Shown: piece after piece, positions 27,544 to 35,555 of the stretch
How positions within the stretch are numbered: the first letter of the stretch is position 1
Layout: each line of letters begins with the position of its first letter
NCBI RefSeq assembly: GCF_000577815.1
Contig: NZ_CBYM010000001.1
Coordinates: 124,001-188,000 of the forward strand
Source of the DNA: Clostridium saudiense
Lineage (GTDB): Bacteria > Bacillota > Clostridia > Clostridiales > Clostridiaceae
Length of the DNA stretch: 64,000 bases
Direction of reading: 5' to 3'
The notes under the pieces: generated by a model
Databases searched by the model: none
What the model saw: the letters and a program-made list of their open reading frames with translations, nothing else
What the model was told of the DNA's origin: nothing
Position numbers and translations under genes: made by a program

Positions 27544-28503
27544 ATGAAAGAAAAATTAATGAAGGAAATTATTAATAAAATTGAAGAGTTTGAGACAATT
27601 GCAATATTTAGGCATGTGTTTCCAGACCCTGATTCATATAGTTCTCAAACAGCATTAAAAAGTATAATAAATAATACATATCCAGATAAAAAAGTTGTTA
27701 TTTTAGGTGAACACTCTAAAAATTTAGAATATATAAATACAATGGATGAAGAAATTGATTTAGATAAAGAGTGCTTAGCTATTATTGTGGATGTTGCAAA
27801 TGCTCCAAGAGTAGACAATCAATCATTTAATAAATGTGGATATATAATTAAAATAGATCATCATAAACCTTTTGATGCTCCTTTTGAAAATTTAACTTGG
27901 GTTGATACAAACTATTCGTCTTGTAGTGAAATGATATTAGATTTATATCTAAATAATTGTGATAAACTTAAGATTGATAAAAAGGGAAGAAAGGCATTAT
28001 ATACAGGAATTATTGGAGATACAGGAAGATTTTTATATGTTGAAAATCCTACGGAATTATTTAAGAAATTATCAAAAATAACATATGATTTAGAAACTAA
28101 AGACATATATGCAAATATGTATAGACGTGAAGAAAATGAACTTAAATTTTTAGGATATATTTATAGTAATTATAAGACTACTGAAAATGGAATGGCATAC
28201 TTAAAAGTTCCTAAAGAAGTTGTTAGAGAATATAACTTAGAAACAATGAAGGCTGTTAGAATGGTAAATGCGCTTCAAGATACAGCTGAAATAATTAATT
28301 GGAACTTCTTTGTTGAAAAAGAAGAGAATGGTATATTCTGTGAATTTAGATCTAATGGGCCTAGAGTGAATGATATAGCAGCAAGTTTTGGTGGCGGTGG
28401 TCATATGTTTGCAGCAGGTGCATCATTAGCAAATTGGGAAAAAGTTGATGAGATAATAAAAGCTTTTGATGAAAATTGCAGACAGTTTAATAATAGTAAA
28501 TAA
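27544..28503 (+). CDS. DHH/DHHA1 phosphoesterase, NrnA/MgpA-like
   Basis: The 319-residue protein has the DHH phosphoesterase layout: motif I RHVFPDPDSYSSQ, motif II VDVANAPRVD, motif III IKIDHHKP (DHH), and C-terminal DHHA1 motif GGGGHMFAAGA. Members cleave short oligoribonucleotides (nanoRNA) or 3'-phosphoadenosine phosphate. Motif I has PDPDS instead of the usual PDGDA seen in the second homologue at 40144, so this is a paralogue of another subgroup. It stands alone between two terminators, with an AGGAGG ribosome site. Confidence 0.85.
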   Translation: MKEKLMKEIINKIEEFETIAIFRHVFPDPDSYSSQTALKSIINNTYPDKKVVILGEHSKNLEYINTMDEEIDLDKECLAIIVDVANAPRVDNQSFNKCGYIIKIDHHKPFDAPFENLTWVDTNYSSCSEMILDLYLNNCDKLKIDKKGRKALYTGIIGDTGRFLYVENPTELFKKLSKITYDLETKDIYANMYRREENELKFLGYIYSNYKTTENGMAYLKVPKEVVREYNLETMKAVRMVNALQDTAEIINWNFFVEKEENGIFCEFRSNGPRVNDIAASFGGGGHMFAAGASLANWEKVDEIIKAFDENCRQFNNSK

Positions 28504-28529
28504 AAAATATATATAGTATGATAAAAAAG

Positions 28530-28573
28530 TACCTAAGGACAAAATTTTAAATAATTGTCTTTAGGTATATTTT
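28530..28573 (+). terminator. Terminator of the DHH phosphoesterase gene
   Basis: TACCTAAGGACAA (28530-28542) pairs with TTGTCTTTAGGTA (28555-28567), followed by T-rich sequence. Confidence 0.8.
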
Positions 28574-28604
28574 TATGTAAAAATATTTTCAAATAGTAAT
28601 TTTA

Positions 28605-28708
28605 TGGTATAATTAAATTATATTTACTTAACAGTAATATATTAAATTAAAAGGTGTAAATTTTAAAATAAATTCTTTTTATAGGGTAGATTTATAGAAT
28701 TTATTTTA
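28605..28708 (+). promoter_or_regulatory. adh leader: extended -10 and long hairpin
   Basis: TGG-TATAAT (28605-28613) is a likely extended -10. The 5' leader then carries a perfect 12-bp inverted repeat, AAAATAAATTCT (28665-28676) and AGAATTTATTTT (28696-28707), around a 19-nt loop. No T tract follows, so it is not a terminator. It may protect the mRNA or act as an operator. Confidence 0.45.
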
Positions 28709-28748
28709 GATTTAGAGATGAAAAAGAGGATTTTTAGGAGGAGAGAAA

Positions 28749-29915
28749 ATGGCAAGATTTACATTACCAAGAGACATTTATCATGGAAAGGGCTCTTTAG
28801 AGGTCCTAAAGACATTGAAAGGGAAAAAAGCTGTAGTAGTCGTAGGCGGCGGATCAATGAAGAGATTTGGATTCTTAGATAAGGTTGAAAGCTATTTGAA
28901 GGAAGCTGGATTAGAAGTTAAATTAATAGAAGGTGTTGAACCAGATCCATCAGTTGAAACTGTTATGGATGGAGCTGCTGTTATGAGAGAGTTTGAGCCA
29001 GATTGGATAGTGGCTATGGGTGGAGGTTCACCTATAGATGCAGCAAAAGCAATGTGGATTTTCTATGAATATCCAGACTTTACTTTTGAACAAGCTGTTG
29101 TACCATTTGGATTACCTGAACTTAGACAAAAAGCAAAATTTGTTGCAATACCATCTACTTCAGGAACAGCAACTGAAGTTACAGCATTTTCTGTAATTAC
29201 TGATTATAAAGCAAAAATTAAATATCCTTTAGCTGATTTCAATATAACACCAGATATAGCAATAGTTGATCCAGATTTAGCGCAAACTATGCCTGCTAAA
29301 CTTGTTGCACATACAGGGATGGATGCATTAACACATGCAATTGAGGCATATACAGCATCATTAAAATCTAATTTCACTGATCCATTAGCATTAAAGGCAA
29401 TTGAAATGGTTGATGAAAATTTAGTTAAATCTTTTGCTGGAGATAAAGAGGCAAGAAATTTAATGCATGAAGCTCAATGTTTAGCAGGTATGGCATTTAG
29501 TAATGCTTTATTAGGAATAGTACATTCTATGGCACATAAAATAGGGGCCGTATTCCATATTCCTCATGGGTGTGCAAACGCAATTTTCTTACCATATGTT
29601 ATTCAATATAATAGATCTGTATGTGAAGATAGATATGCAAATATAGCAAGAGTATTAAAATTAGAAGGGCAAACAAATAGTGAATTAACAGATTCATTAA
29701 TTGAAAAAATAAATGAATTTAATAAGGAACTTAATATTCCAGCAACTATGAAAGAATATGGAGTTACTGAAGAAGAATTCCTAGCTAATGTAAAACATAT
29801 AGCTCATAATGCAGTTTTAGATGCATGCACTGGATCTAATCCAAGAGAAATCGATGATGAAACAATGGAAAGATTACTTTCATGTACATTCTATGGAAAT
29901 AAAGTAGACTTTTAA
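28749..29915 (+). CDS. Iron-containing alcohol dehydrogenase
   Basis: This 388-residue group III alcohol dehydrogenase has the NAD(P) motif GGGSPIDAAKAM near residue 91, IPSTSGTATEVT near 137, and metal-site segments HTGMDALTHAIEAY near 197 and HSMAHKIGAVFHIPHG near 258, which provide the Asp and His ligands. It reduces aldehydes such as acetaldehyde or butyraldehyde to alcohols, regenerating NAD(P)+ in fermentation. It looks closest to the AdhE C-terminal half and to butanol dehydrogenases; the preferred substrate is not clear. The ribosome site is AGGAGGAG. Confidence 0.9.
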   Translation: MARFTLPRDIYHGKGSLEVLKTLKGKKAVVVVGGGSMKRFGFLDKVESYLKEAGLEVKLIEGVEPDPSVETVMDGAAVMREFEPDWIVAMGGGSPIDAAKAMWIFYEYPDFTFEQAVVPFGLPELRQKAKFVAIPSTSGTATEVTAFSVITDYKAKIKYPLADFNITPDIAIVDPDLAQTMPAKLVAHTGMDALTHAIEAYTASLKSNFTDPLALKAIEMVDENLVKSFAGDKEARNLMHEAQCLAGMAFSNALLGIVHSMAHKIGAVFHIPHGCANAIFLPYVIQYNRSVCEDRYANIARVLKLEGQTNSELTDSLIEKINEFNKELNIPATMKEYGVTEEEFLANVKHIAHNAVLDACTGSNPREIDDETMERLLSCTFYGNKVDF

Positions 29916-29928
29916 TAGTTTGGATTTA

Positions 29929-30068
29929 AGACTTAGGAGTTAGTAGTTAGTGGTTAGTAGTTGAGGTTAAAATTCAGCTGAGTTGGATTTTAAAATATAT
30001 TATTATGAAACTTCAAAAGTAGTTTCAATCTTAACTACTAACTTAAAACTACTAACTCTTAATTTTTA
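29929..30068. repeat. Imperfect cloverleaf-like inverted repeat element with TTAGTAG units
   Basis: The left arm (29929-29969) and right arm (30028-30068) are mostly complementary; shared cores are GAGTTAGTAGTT and GTTAGTAGTT. Two smaller hairpins lie between the arms (29970-29993, and GAAACT/AGTTTC at 30007-30026). The left arm itself repeats TTAGTAG/TTAGTGG. It fills the adh-nfnA gap and looks like a dispersed, MITE- or REP-like element. No coding frame. Confidence 0.55.
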
Positions 30069-30130
30069 ATATAGAGTGTTAATAAAAAATATTATATAAA
30101 TACTTAAGAAAATTTTAGGGGGTTATTAAG

Positions 30131-31021
30131 GTGTATAAAATAACAAGTAAAAGATTATTAACTGAAAATATTTATTTAATGGATATTGAGGCTCCTAGAG
30201 TAGCTAGATCTGCTCAACCAGGGCAATTTATTATTATTAAAAATAATGATAAGGGAGAAAGAATTCCACTAACTATAGAAGATTATGACAGAGAAAATGG
30301 AACAGTAACTATTGTTTTTCAAACAGTAGGTTATGCAACTAAAGAGTTAGCCAAATACGAAGTTGGTGATTATGTAGAAGATTTTGTAGGACCGTTAGGT
30401 CAACCAAGTGAATTTATTCATGAGGAATTAAGTGAACTTAAGAAATCTAAGATTATATTTGTTGCTGGAGGAGTGGGGGCAGCTCCAGTATATCCTCAAG
30501 TAAAGTGGTTCTATGAACATGGTATTGATGTTGATGTTATTATTGGAGCAAGAACTAAAGACCTTATAATTTTAGAAGATGAAATGAGAAAGGTTGCTAA
30601 AAATTTATATATTTCAACTGATGATGGATCATACGGATTTAATGGAAGAGTTACAGATTGTTTAACAGATTTAGTTGAAAATAATGAGAAAGAATACAAC
30701 CATGCGGTTGTAATTGGACCTATGATTATGATGAAGTTTATGAGTGCTCTTACTAAAGAATTAGGTATAAAGACTACAGTTAGTTTAAATCCTATTATGG
30801 TAGATGGAACAGGTATGTGTGGTGCGTGTAGAGTAACTGTTGGAAATGAAGTTAAATTTGCTTGTGTTGATGGACCAGAATTTGATGGCCATCTTGTGGA
30901 TTTTGATGAAAGCATGAGAAGACAAACTCTATATAAGAGTGAAGAAGGAAGAGAATTATTAAAAATTGAAGAAGGCGACACACATCATAGAGAAGGTTGC
31001 GGATGCGGAGGTCATAATTAG
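30131..31021 (+). CDS. nfnA: NADH-dependent reduced ferredoxin:NADP+ oxidoreductase, small subunit NfnA
   Basis: The 296-residue flavoprotein has an FAD-binding barrel (residues about 1-100, PGQFIIIKN, IPLTIEDYD), an NAD-binding domain (FVAGGVGAAPVYPQ near 115) and a C-terminal [2Fe-2S] site (GTGMCGACRVTV near 233, FACVDGPEFDGH). With NfnB it forms the electron-bifurcating complex that couples NADH and reduced ferredoxin to NADP+ reduction. The start is GTG after GGGGG. It ends with an unusual Cys/His tail, HHREGCGCGGHN, beyond the core. The stop is one base before the nfnB start codon. Confidence 0.9.
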   Translation: MYKITSKRLLTENIYLMDIEAPRVARSAQPGQFIIIKNNDKGERIPLTIEDYDRENGTVTIVFQTVGYATKELAKYEVGDYVEDFVGPLGQPSEFIHEELSELKKSKIIFVAGGVGAAPVYPQVKWFYEHGIDVDVIIGARTKDLIILEDEMRKVAKNLYISTDDGSYGFNGRVTDCLTDLVENNEKEYNHAVVIGPMIMMKFMSALTKELGIKTTVSLNPIMVDGTGMCGACRVTVGNEVKFACVDGPEFDGHLVDFDESMRRQTLYKSEEGRELLKIEEGDTHHREGCGCGGHN

Positions 31022-31022
31022 T

Positions 31023-32420
31023 ATGAATAATGTAGTTGATAGAATGAAAAGAATACCTGTTGTTGAACAAGAAGCAAGTGTAAGAGCGAAAAATTTTAAA
31101 GAGGTATGTTTAGGATATGATGAAGAGCGAGCTTTTAATGAAGCAAGCAGATGCTTAGGATGTAAAAATCCTAAATGTGTCAGCGGATGTCCTGTATCTA
31201 TAAATATACCAGCATTTATATCAGAACTTAAGGAAAAAAATATAGAAGGAGCAGCTAAAGAAATAGCTAAATATAGTGCATTACCTGCAGTATGTGGTAG
31301 AGTGTGTCCTCAGGAATCACAATGTGAAGGTAAATGTATTTTAGGTATAAAAGGTGAGCCAGTAGCTATAGGAAAATTAGAAAAATTCACGGCTGATTGG
31401 GCTAGGAAGAATAACATAGATCTTTCTGAAAAAGAAGATTCTAAGGGTAAAAAAATTGCAGTAATAGGTTCAGGTCCTGCAGGACTTACATGTGCTGGTG
31501 ATTTAGCTAAAAAGGGGTATGATGTTACAATTTTTGAAGCTTTACATGAGCCAGGTGGAGTTTTAGTTTATGGTATTCCGGAATTTAGATTACCAAAGGA
31601 TGAGGTTGTAAAGCATGAAATAGATAATATTAAAAAACTAGGAGTTAATATTGAAACTAACGTAGTTGTAGGAAGAACAGTTACAGTAGATTCTTTAATT
31701 GAAGATGAAGGATTTGATGCAATATTTATAGGGTCAGGTGCAGGTCTTCCTAAATTTATGGGTATTCCAGGTGAAAATGCTAATGGAGTATTTTCAGCTA
31801 ATGAGTTTTTAACAAGAGTAAATTTAATGAAAGCATTTAAAGAGGAATATCATACTCCAGTAAAAGTGGGAAAGAGAGTTGCTGTTGTAGGTGGTGGAAA
31901 TGTTGCTATGGATGCAGCTAGAACTGCATTAAGACTTGGAGCAGAAACACATATTGTATATAGAAGAAGTGAAGAAGAGCTTCCAGCAAGATTAGAAGAA
32001 GTACATCATGCTAAAGAAGAAGGTGTTATCTTTGATGTATTAACAAATCCAACTGAAATTATATGCGATGAAAATGGATGGGTTAAAGGTATGAAGTGTG
32101 TTGAAATGGAATTAGGAGAACCAGATGATTCGGGTAGAAGAAGACCTGTAGTAAAAGAAGGTTCAGAGTTTATTATGGATGTAGATACTGTTATCATGTC
32201 TTTAGGTACATCACCAAATCCTTTGATTTCATCAACAACTAAGGGATTAGAAACTAATAAGTGGAAATGTATCATTGCAGACGAAGAAACTGGACTTACT
32301 ACTAAGGAAGGTGTATATGCTGGTGGAGATGCTGTTACAGGTGCTGCAACAGTTATTTTAGCAATGGGAGCAGGTAAAAAAGCAGCTGCTGCAATAGATG
32401 AGTATTTAAGCAACAAATAA
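31023..32420 (+). CDS. nfnB: NADH-dependent reduced ferredoxin:NADP+ oxidoreductase, large subunit NfnB (GltD-like)
   Basis: The 465-residue subunit resembles the glutamate synthase small subunit. N-terminal cysteines for two [4Fe-4S] clusters lie at about 43-56 (CLGCKNPKCVSGCP) and 90-105 (CGRVCPQESQCEGKC). The FAD motif is VIGSGPAG near 149, the NADPH motif VVGGGNVAMDAARTA near 290, and GVYAGGDAVTGAATV near the end. It holds the bifurcating FAD and the NADPH site. I chose ATG 31023, eleven bases after GGAGG. It lies directly after nfnA, as in other clostridia. GltB is absent, which argues against a glutamate synthase role. Confidence 0.9.
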   Translation: MNNVVDRMKRIPVVEQEASVRAKNFKEVCLGYDEERAFNEASRCLGCKNPKCVSGCPVSINIPAFISELKEKNIEGAAKEIAKYSALPAVCGRVCPQESQCEGKCILGIKGEPVAIGKLEKFTADWARKNNIDLSEKEDSKGKKIAVIGSGPAGLTCAGDLAKKGYDVTIFEALHEPGGVLVYGIPEFRLPKDEVVKHEIDNIKKLGVNIETNVVVGRTVTVDSLIEDEGFDAIFIGSGAGLPKFMGIPGENANGVFSANEFLTRVNLMKAFKEEYHTPVKVGKRVAVVGGGNVAMDAARTALRLGAETHIVYRRSEEELPARLEEVHHAKEEGVIFDVLTNPTEIICDENGWVKGMKCVEMELGEPDDSGRRRPVVKEGSEFIMDVDTVIMSLGTSPNPLISSTTKGLETNKWKCIIADEETGLTTKEGVYAGGDAVTGAATVILAMGAGKKAAAAIDEYLSNK

Positions 32421-32432
32421 CTACAAAATTCA

Positions 32433-32588
32433 TTGACTTTTTAATAATAAATTAATAAAATTATCTTATCTAATGGCTAGCCGTTGTAATACTATCGATT
32501 CTTTGGTGTGAAGATAACAATGGATATGCCGCTAGATAAGAGAATTTAGTTTATAACTCCAAAGTTATTTTCTTTCTTTGGGGTTTTT
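32433..32588 (+). promoter_or_regulatory. Structured leader with terminator and possible antiterminator (candidate riboswitch or attenuator)
   Basis: TTGACT (32433-32438), 17-bp spacer and TAAAAT (32456-32461) form a strong promoter. A long interrupted hairpin spans 32465-32540: outer stem CTTATCTA...TAGATAAG, middle stem CCGTTGT with ACAATGG, inner stem with apical loop CTTTGGTGT (32501-32509). A terminator follows: AACTCCAAAG (32555-32564) with CTTTGGGGTT (32576-32585) and T tract. The apical loop copies most of the terminator's right arm, so it can pair with the left arm instead. The downstream gene starts 35 bases on. No known riboswitch class recognised; a free RNA of about 120 nt is the alternative. 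Confidence 0.5.
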
Positions 32589-32623
32589 CTTTATAATAAT
32601 GGGAAGTAGCAGTAGGTGGAAAA

Positions 32624-34060
32624 ATGAAATTAACTAAAGTGCAAAATAGGTTTATAAAAAACAAAAATATGGGCTTTTCATTAATGAAAGGAAAATCATT
32701 AACAGGAAAGACTATAACAGCTTTACATAGAGTTATAAATTTAGAAAATAATTATTGTTTATATAAAGATGATAAAGTATTATTTTTATCTTCAAATTCT
32801 AATGAATTAATTAATAATAATAATTTATATGAGAATATAAGTAAAGAAAGTGAATTTTATTCTTTATTTTCTTTAAGTGCCAGAAGAGTAGAGTTTAATT
32901 TAATAGATTCGTTGATAAAAGAATATTCAAATAAGTATTTGAAGTTAAATGGTTTGAATTTGGAATTAGTTTCTTTTGATAAAGGATTTGAGTTATTAAA
33001 TAGTGTAGAATTTAATGAAAAAATGAATGGATTTTTAAAGAAATCAAAAGTTTTAAATAAAATTTCTGCTGAGGAGCTTTATAATGAAATTATGTGGATT
33101 AAATCATGTAATTTCACAAAAGAGGAATATAATGAAGTAGAAAGAAAAGGTAGAAAATATAGAATTATTAGAAATTCTTTTACTAGAGAAGCTATTTATT
33201 CATTAAAGAAAGTATACAATGATTTATTAATAGATAATGGATTTTATGATATTTATGATGAGACTAGCTTTGCAATTAAATATGCAAAAGAAAATAATAA
33301 TAATAAATACACTCACATAGTTTTGGATAATGTAGAAAGTTTAACTAAAGGACAAATTGAATTTGCAAAAAGTATATATGCCAATTGTTTATATTCTTCA
33401 TTTGTTTTTATTATAAATAATGATAAAAGCAGTGATGATATGTGTTGGCTAGTAAAAGGAAGAAAGTTAAAAACTCTTGGAGCTGATTTTAAAGGGAAAA
33501 GCTTTGCTTTTAAAAAAGAGTTTATTGACCAAGATAATATGAAAAATACATTTATTGATAAATATGAATATATAAATTTAAAATATAAAAATATTGTTGA
33601 TTTTAATTTAGATAATTCATCGCCTAAAAAAGAAATTTATCTTAATGATAATACAGTCTTTTCTGAAGAGGAATTAGAAGAAGTTGATGTATATAATGAC
33701 ATAGCAGCAGGTAATCCTATTGAAATTAATGAAGAAGTGTTGGAGAAGTTCCTTTTACCAAAAGGATGGTTGGAGAAAGGGAAAGATACTTTTATACTTC
33801 ATGTTAAAGGAGATAGTATGATCGATAAAAATATAAATGATGGGGATATGGTGGTAATTAAGAGACAAAATACTGCTTATAATAATGAAATCGTTGCTGC
33901 TAGTTTAGATGGTGAAGCAACGCTTAAAACATTAAAATTAAATGGTGAAGCACCTATGTTAGTTCCTGCAAATCCTAAATATAGTGAAATTTATTTAGAA
34001 GGCAAGGAAGTAAGTATTTTAGGTGTAGCAATAGGTGTTATTAAAAATAAGCTAAATTAA
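32624..34060 (+). CDS. P-loop helicase-like protein fused to a LexA-type self-cleaving S24 domain
   Basis: The 478-residue protein joins two parts. Residues 1-290 look like a shortened UvrD/SF1 ATPase: Walker A GKSLTGKT (23-30), and a Walker B-like THIVLDNVES near 230 where Asn replaces the usual Glu. Residues about 355-478 are a LexA/UmuD peptidase: a cleavage site at Ala362-Gly363 (IAAGNP), nucleophile Ser398 in GDSM, and general base Lys435 in EATLK. The Ser-Lys spacing of 37 equals that of E. coli LexA. No HTH is visible. It may be an SOS-type protein cleaved on RecA contact, but whether it regulates, repairs or signals is unknown. It is preceded by a structured leader and followed closely by an aminotransferase gene. 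Confidence 0.75.
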   Translation: MKLTKVQNRFIKNKNMGFSLMKGKSLTGKTITALHRVINLENNYCLYKDDKVLFLSSNSNELINNNNLYENISKESEFYSLFSLSARRVEFNLIDSLIKEYSNKYLKLNGLNLELVSFDKGFELLNSVEFNEKMNGFLKKSKVLNKISAEELYNEIMWIKSCNFTKEEYNEVERKGRKYRIIRNSFTREAIYSLKKVYNDLLIDNGFYDIYDETSFAIKYAKENNNNKYTHIVLDNVESLTKGQIEFAKSIYANCLYSSFVFIINNDKSSDDMCWLVKGRKLKTLGADFKGKSFAFKKEFIDQDNMKNTFIDKYEYINLKYKNIVDFNLDNSSPKKEIYLNDNTVFSEEELEEVDVYNDIAAGNPIEINEEVLEKFLLPKGWLEKGKDTFILHVKGDSMIDKNINDGDMVVIKRQNTAYNNEIVAASLDGEATLKTLKLNGEAPMLVPANPKYSEIYLEGKEVSILGVAIGVIKNKLN

Positions 34061-34081
34061 TATATTATGGGGGGGCTAAAA

Positions 34082-35269
34082 ATGATTTCTAAAAAGATGA
34101 AAACTATGGTTGAAAATAGTTCTACAATTAGGGCAATGTTTGAAGAAGGAAAAAGACTTTCAAGTATTTATGGAGAAGAGAATATTTTTGATTATAGTAT
34201 AGGCAATCCTAATGTGGAACCACCTAATGAGATAAAGGATATAATTATTAAAATATTAAATGAAGAAAAACCTAATACAGTACATGGATATATGAATAAC
34301 TCAGGTTATGAAGATGTTAGAGAAGCTATAGCTAGAAATATAAAAGAAAAAAATAGTATAGAACTAAATTATGAAAATATTGTTATGACATGCGGAGCAG
34401 CAGGGGGATTAAATATTATTTTAAAGAGTTTATTAAATCCAGGTGATGAGGTAATTGTATTTGCACCTTTTTTTGGTGAGTATATTAATTATGTAAAAAA
34501 TTTTGATGGTAAAGTTAAGGTTATATCAGCAGATACTAATAGCTTTCAACTAAACTTAAAAGAGTTGAAAAATGAAATTAGTCAAAATACTAAAGCTATT
34601 ATTATAAATTCTCCTAACAATCCAAGTGGGGTTATATATAGTGAAGATACTATTCAACAATTATCAAATATATTGAGAGAAAAGGAAGAGGAATTCAAAC
34701 AGGATATATATTTAATTTCTGATGAACCATATAGGGAGATTGTATATGATAATGCAAAAGTTCCATGCGTATTAAAATATTATGATAATTCATTTATTGG
34801 ATATTCATATAGCAAGTCATTATCATTACCAGGTGAAAGAATAGGGTATGTTGTTGTTAACCCTAAAATTAATGGTTTCAAAGAAATAGTTTCTTCATTA
34901 AATATAGCAAATAGAATATTAGGTTTTGTTAATGCACCATCTCTTTTCCAAAAGGTAATTAAAGAAAGTTTGAATTTAGAAGTTGATGCTGAGATATATA
35001 AGAAAAATAGAGATTTACTATATAATCATTTAATTAGTATTGGATTTGAGTGTATGAAGCCGGAAGGAGCATTTTATTTATTTCCAAAGGCGCCAATTAA
35101 TGATGACGTTAAATTCTGTGAAGAAGCAAAGAAATTTAATATTTTAGCTGTTCCAGGAAAAACATTTGGATGTCCTGGATATTTTAGACTGTCTTATTGT
35201 ATATCATATGAAAAGATAAAGAAATCATTGAAAGCTTTTGATAACTTAATGGAGAAATACAAAAAATAA
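34082..35269 (+). CDS. PLP-dependent aminotransferase, class I/II
   Basis: This 395-residue fold-type I aminotransferase shows the entry segment DYSIGNPNVEPP, the cofactor-binding loop VMTCGAAGGLNIILKSLL, NSPNNPSGVIY, the Asp/Tyr pair in LISDEPYREIVYD, the PLP lysine in YSYSKSLSLPGERIGY near residue 243, and the C-terminal substrate Arg in GYFRLSYC. Members transaminate aspartate or similar amino acids; the specificity is unknown. I use ATG 34082, seven bases after a run of seven G, rather than an ATG inside the run. The start is 21 bases after the preceding stop, so it may be cotranscribed with it. Confidence 0.85.
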   Translation: MISKKMKTMVENSSTIRAMFEEGKRLSSIYGEENIFDYSIGNPNVEPPNEIKDIIIKILNEEKPNTVHGYMNNSGYEDVREAIARNIKEKNSIELNYENIVMTCGAAGGLNIILKSLLNPGDEVIVFAPFFGEYINYVKNFDGKVKVISADTNSFQLNLKELKNEISQNTKAIIINSPNNPSGVIYSEDTIQQLSNILREKEEEFKQDIYLISDEPYREIVYDNAKVPCVLKYYDNSFIGYSYSKSLSLPGERIGYVVVNPKINGFKEIVSSLNIANRILGFVNAPSLFQKVIKESLNLEVDAEIYKKNRDLLYNHLISIGFECMKPEGAFYLFPKAPINDDVKFCEEAKKFNILAVPGKTFGCPGYFRLSYCISYEKIKKSLKAFDNLMEKYKK

Positions 35270-35375
35270 ATAGCTTTATAATTTGCAAAATTATTTATAT
35301 TAACAATTATTAGTGAATAAAAACAATGAATTTAGGGCAAGTTTAAAATGGGGAACTTAAATGTTGCTTAGCCCC

Positions 35376-35502
35376 TTGTATTTATTAGTAAAGTATGTTA
35401 GTATGTATAAAGAAGTAATTTACTAATAGCTAAAAAATGTAGAGTGGGGCAGGTTCCCGCTCTTTCTATTTGAACGCAACTACTTTTTTAGTTGCGTTTT
35501 TA
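35376..35502 (+). promoter_or_regulatory. Promoter and attenuator-like leader of the rimP-nusA operon
   Basis: TTGTAT (35376-35381), 17-bp spacer and TAGTAT (35399-35404) give the promoter. The leader has a first hairpin AGAGTGGG/CCCGCTCT (35441-35448, 35456-35463) followed by a partly T-rich stretch. A second, strong terminator follows: AACGCAACTA/TAGTTGCGTT (35473-35482, 35489-35498) with a T run. The terminators lie inside the transcript, before rimP. In Bacillus subtilis, NusA is known to limit its own operon by NusA-dependent termination in the leader; the same control is likely here. Confidence 0.65.
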
Positions 35503-35555
35503 CATATCTATTTTTTAAACTACTTGAAAATTGAATATTGCAAAGGAGGATAATT

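Noticed and set aside
31023..32420. Call as glutamate synthase small subunit GltD.
   Set aside because: There is no gltB nearby and the gene directly follows an NfnA-type subunit, so NfnB fits better.
32465..32588. Considered as 6S RNA or bacterial SRP RNA.
   Set aside because: It is too short for 6S, lacks the large central bubble, and lacks the conserved SRP apical loop.
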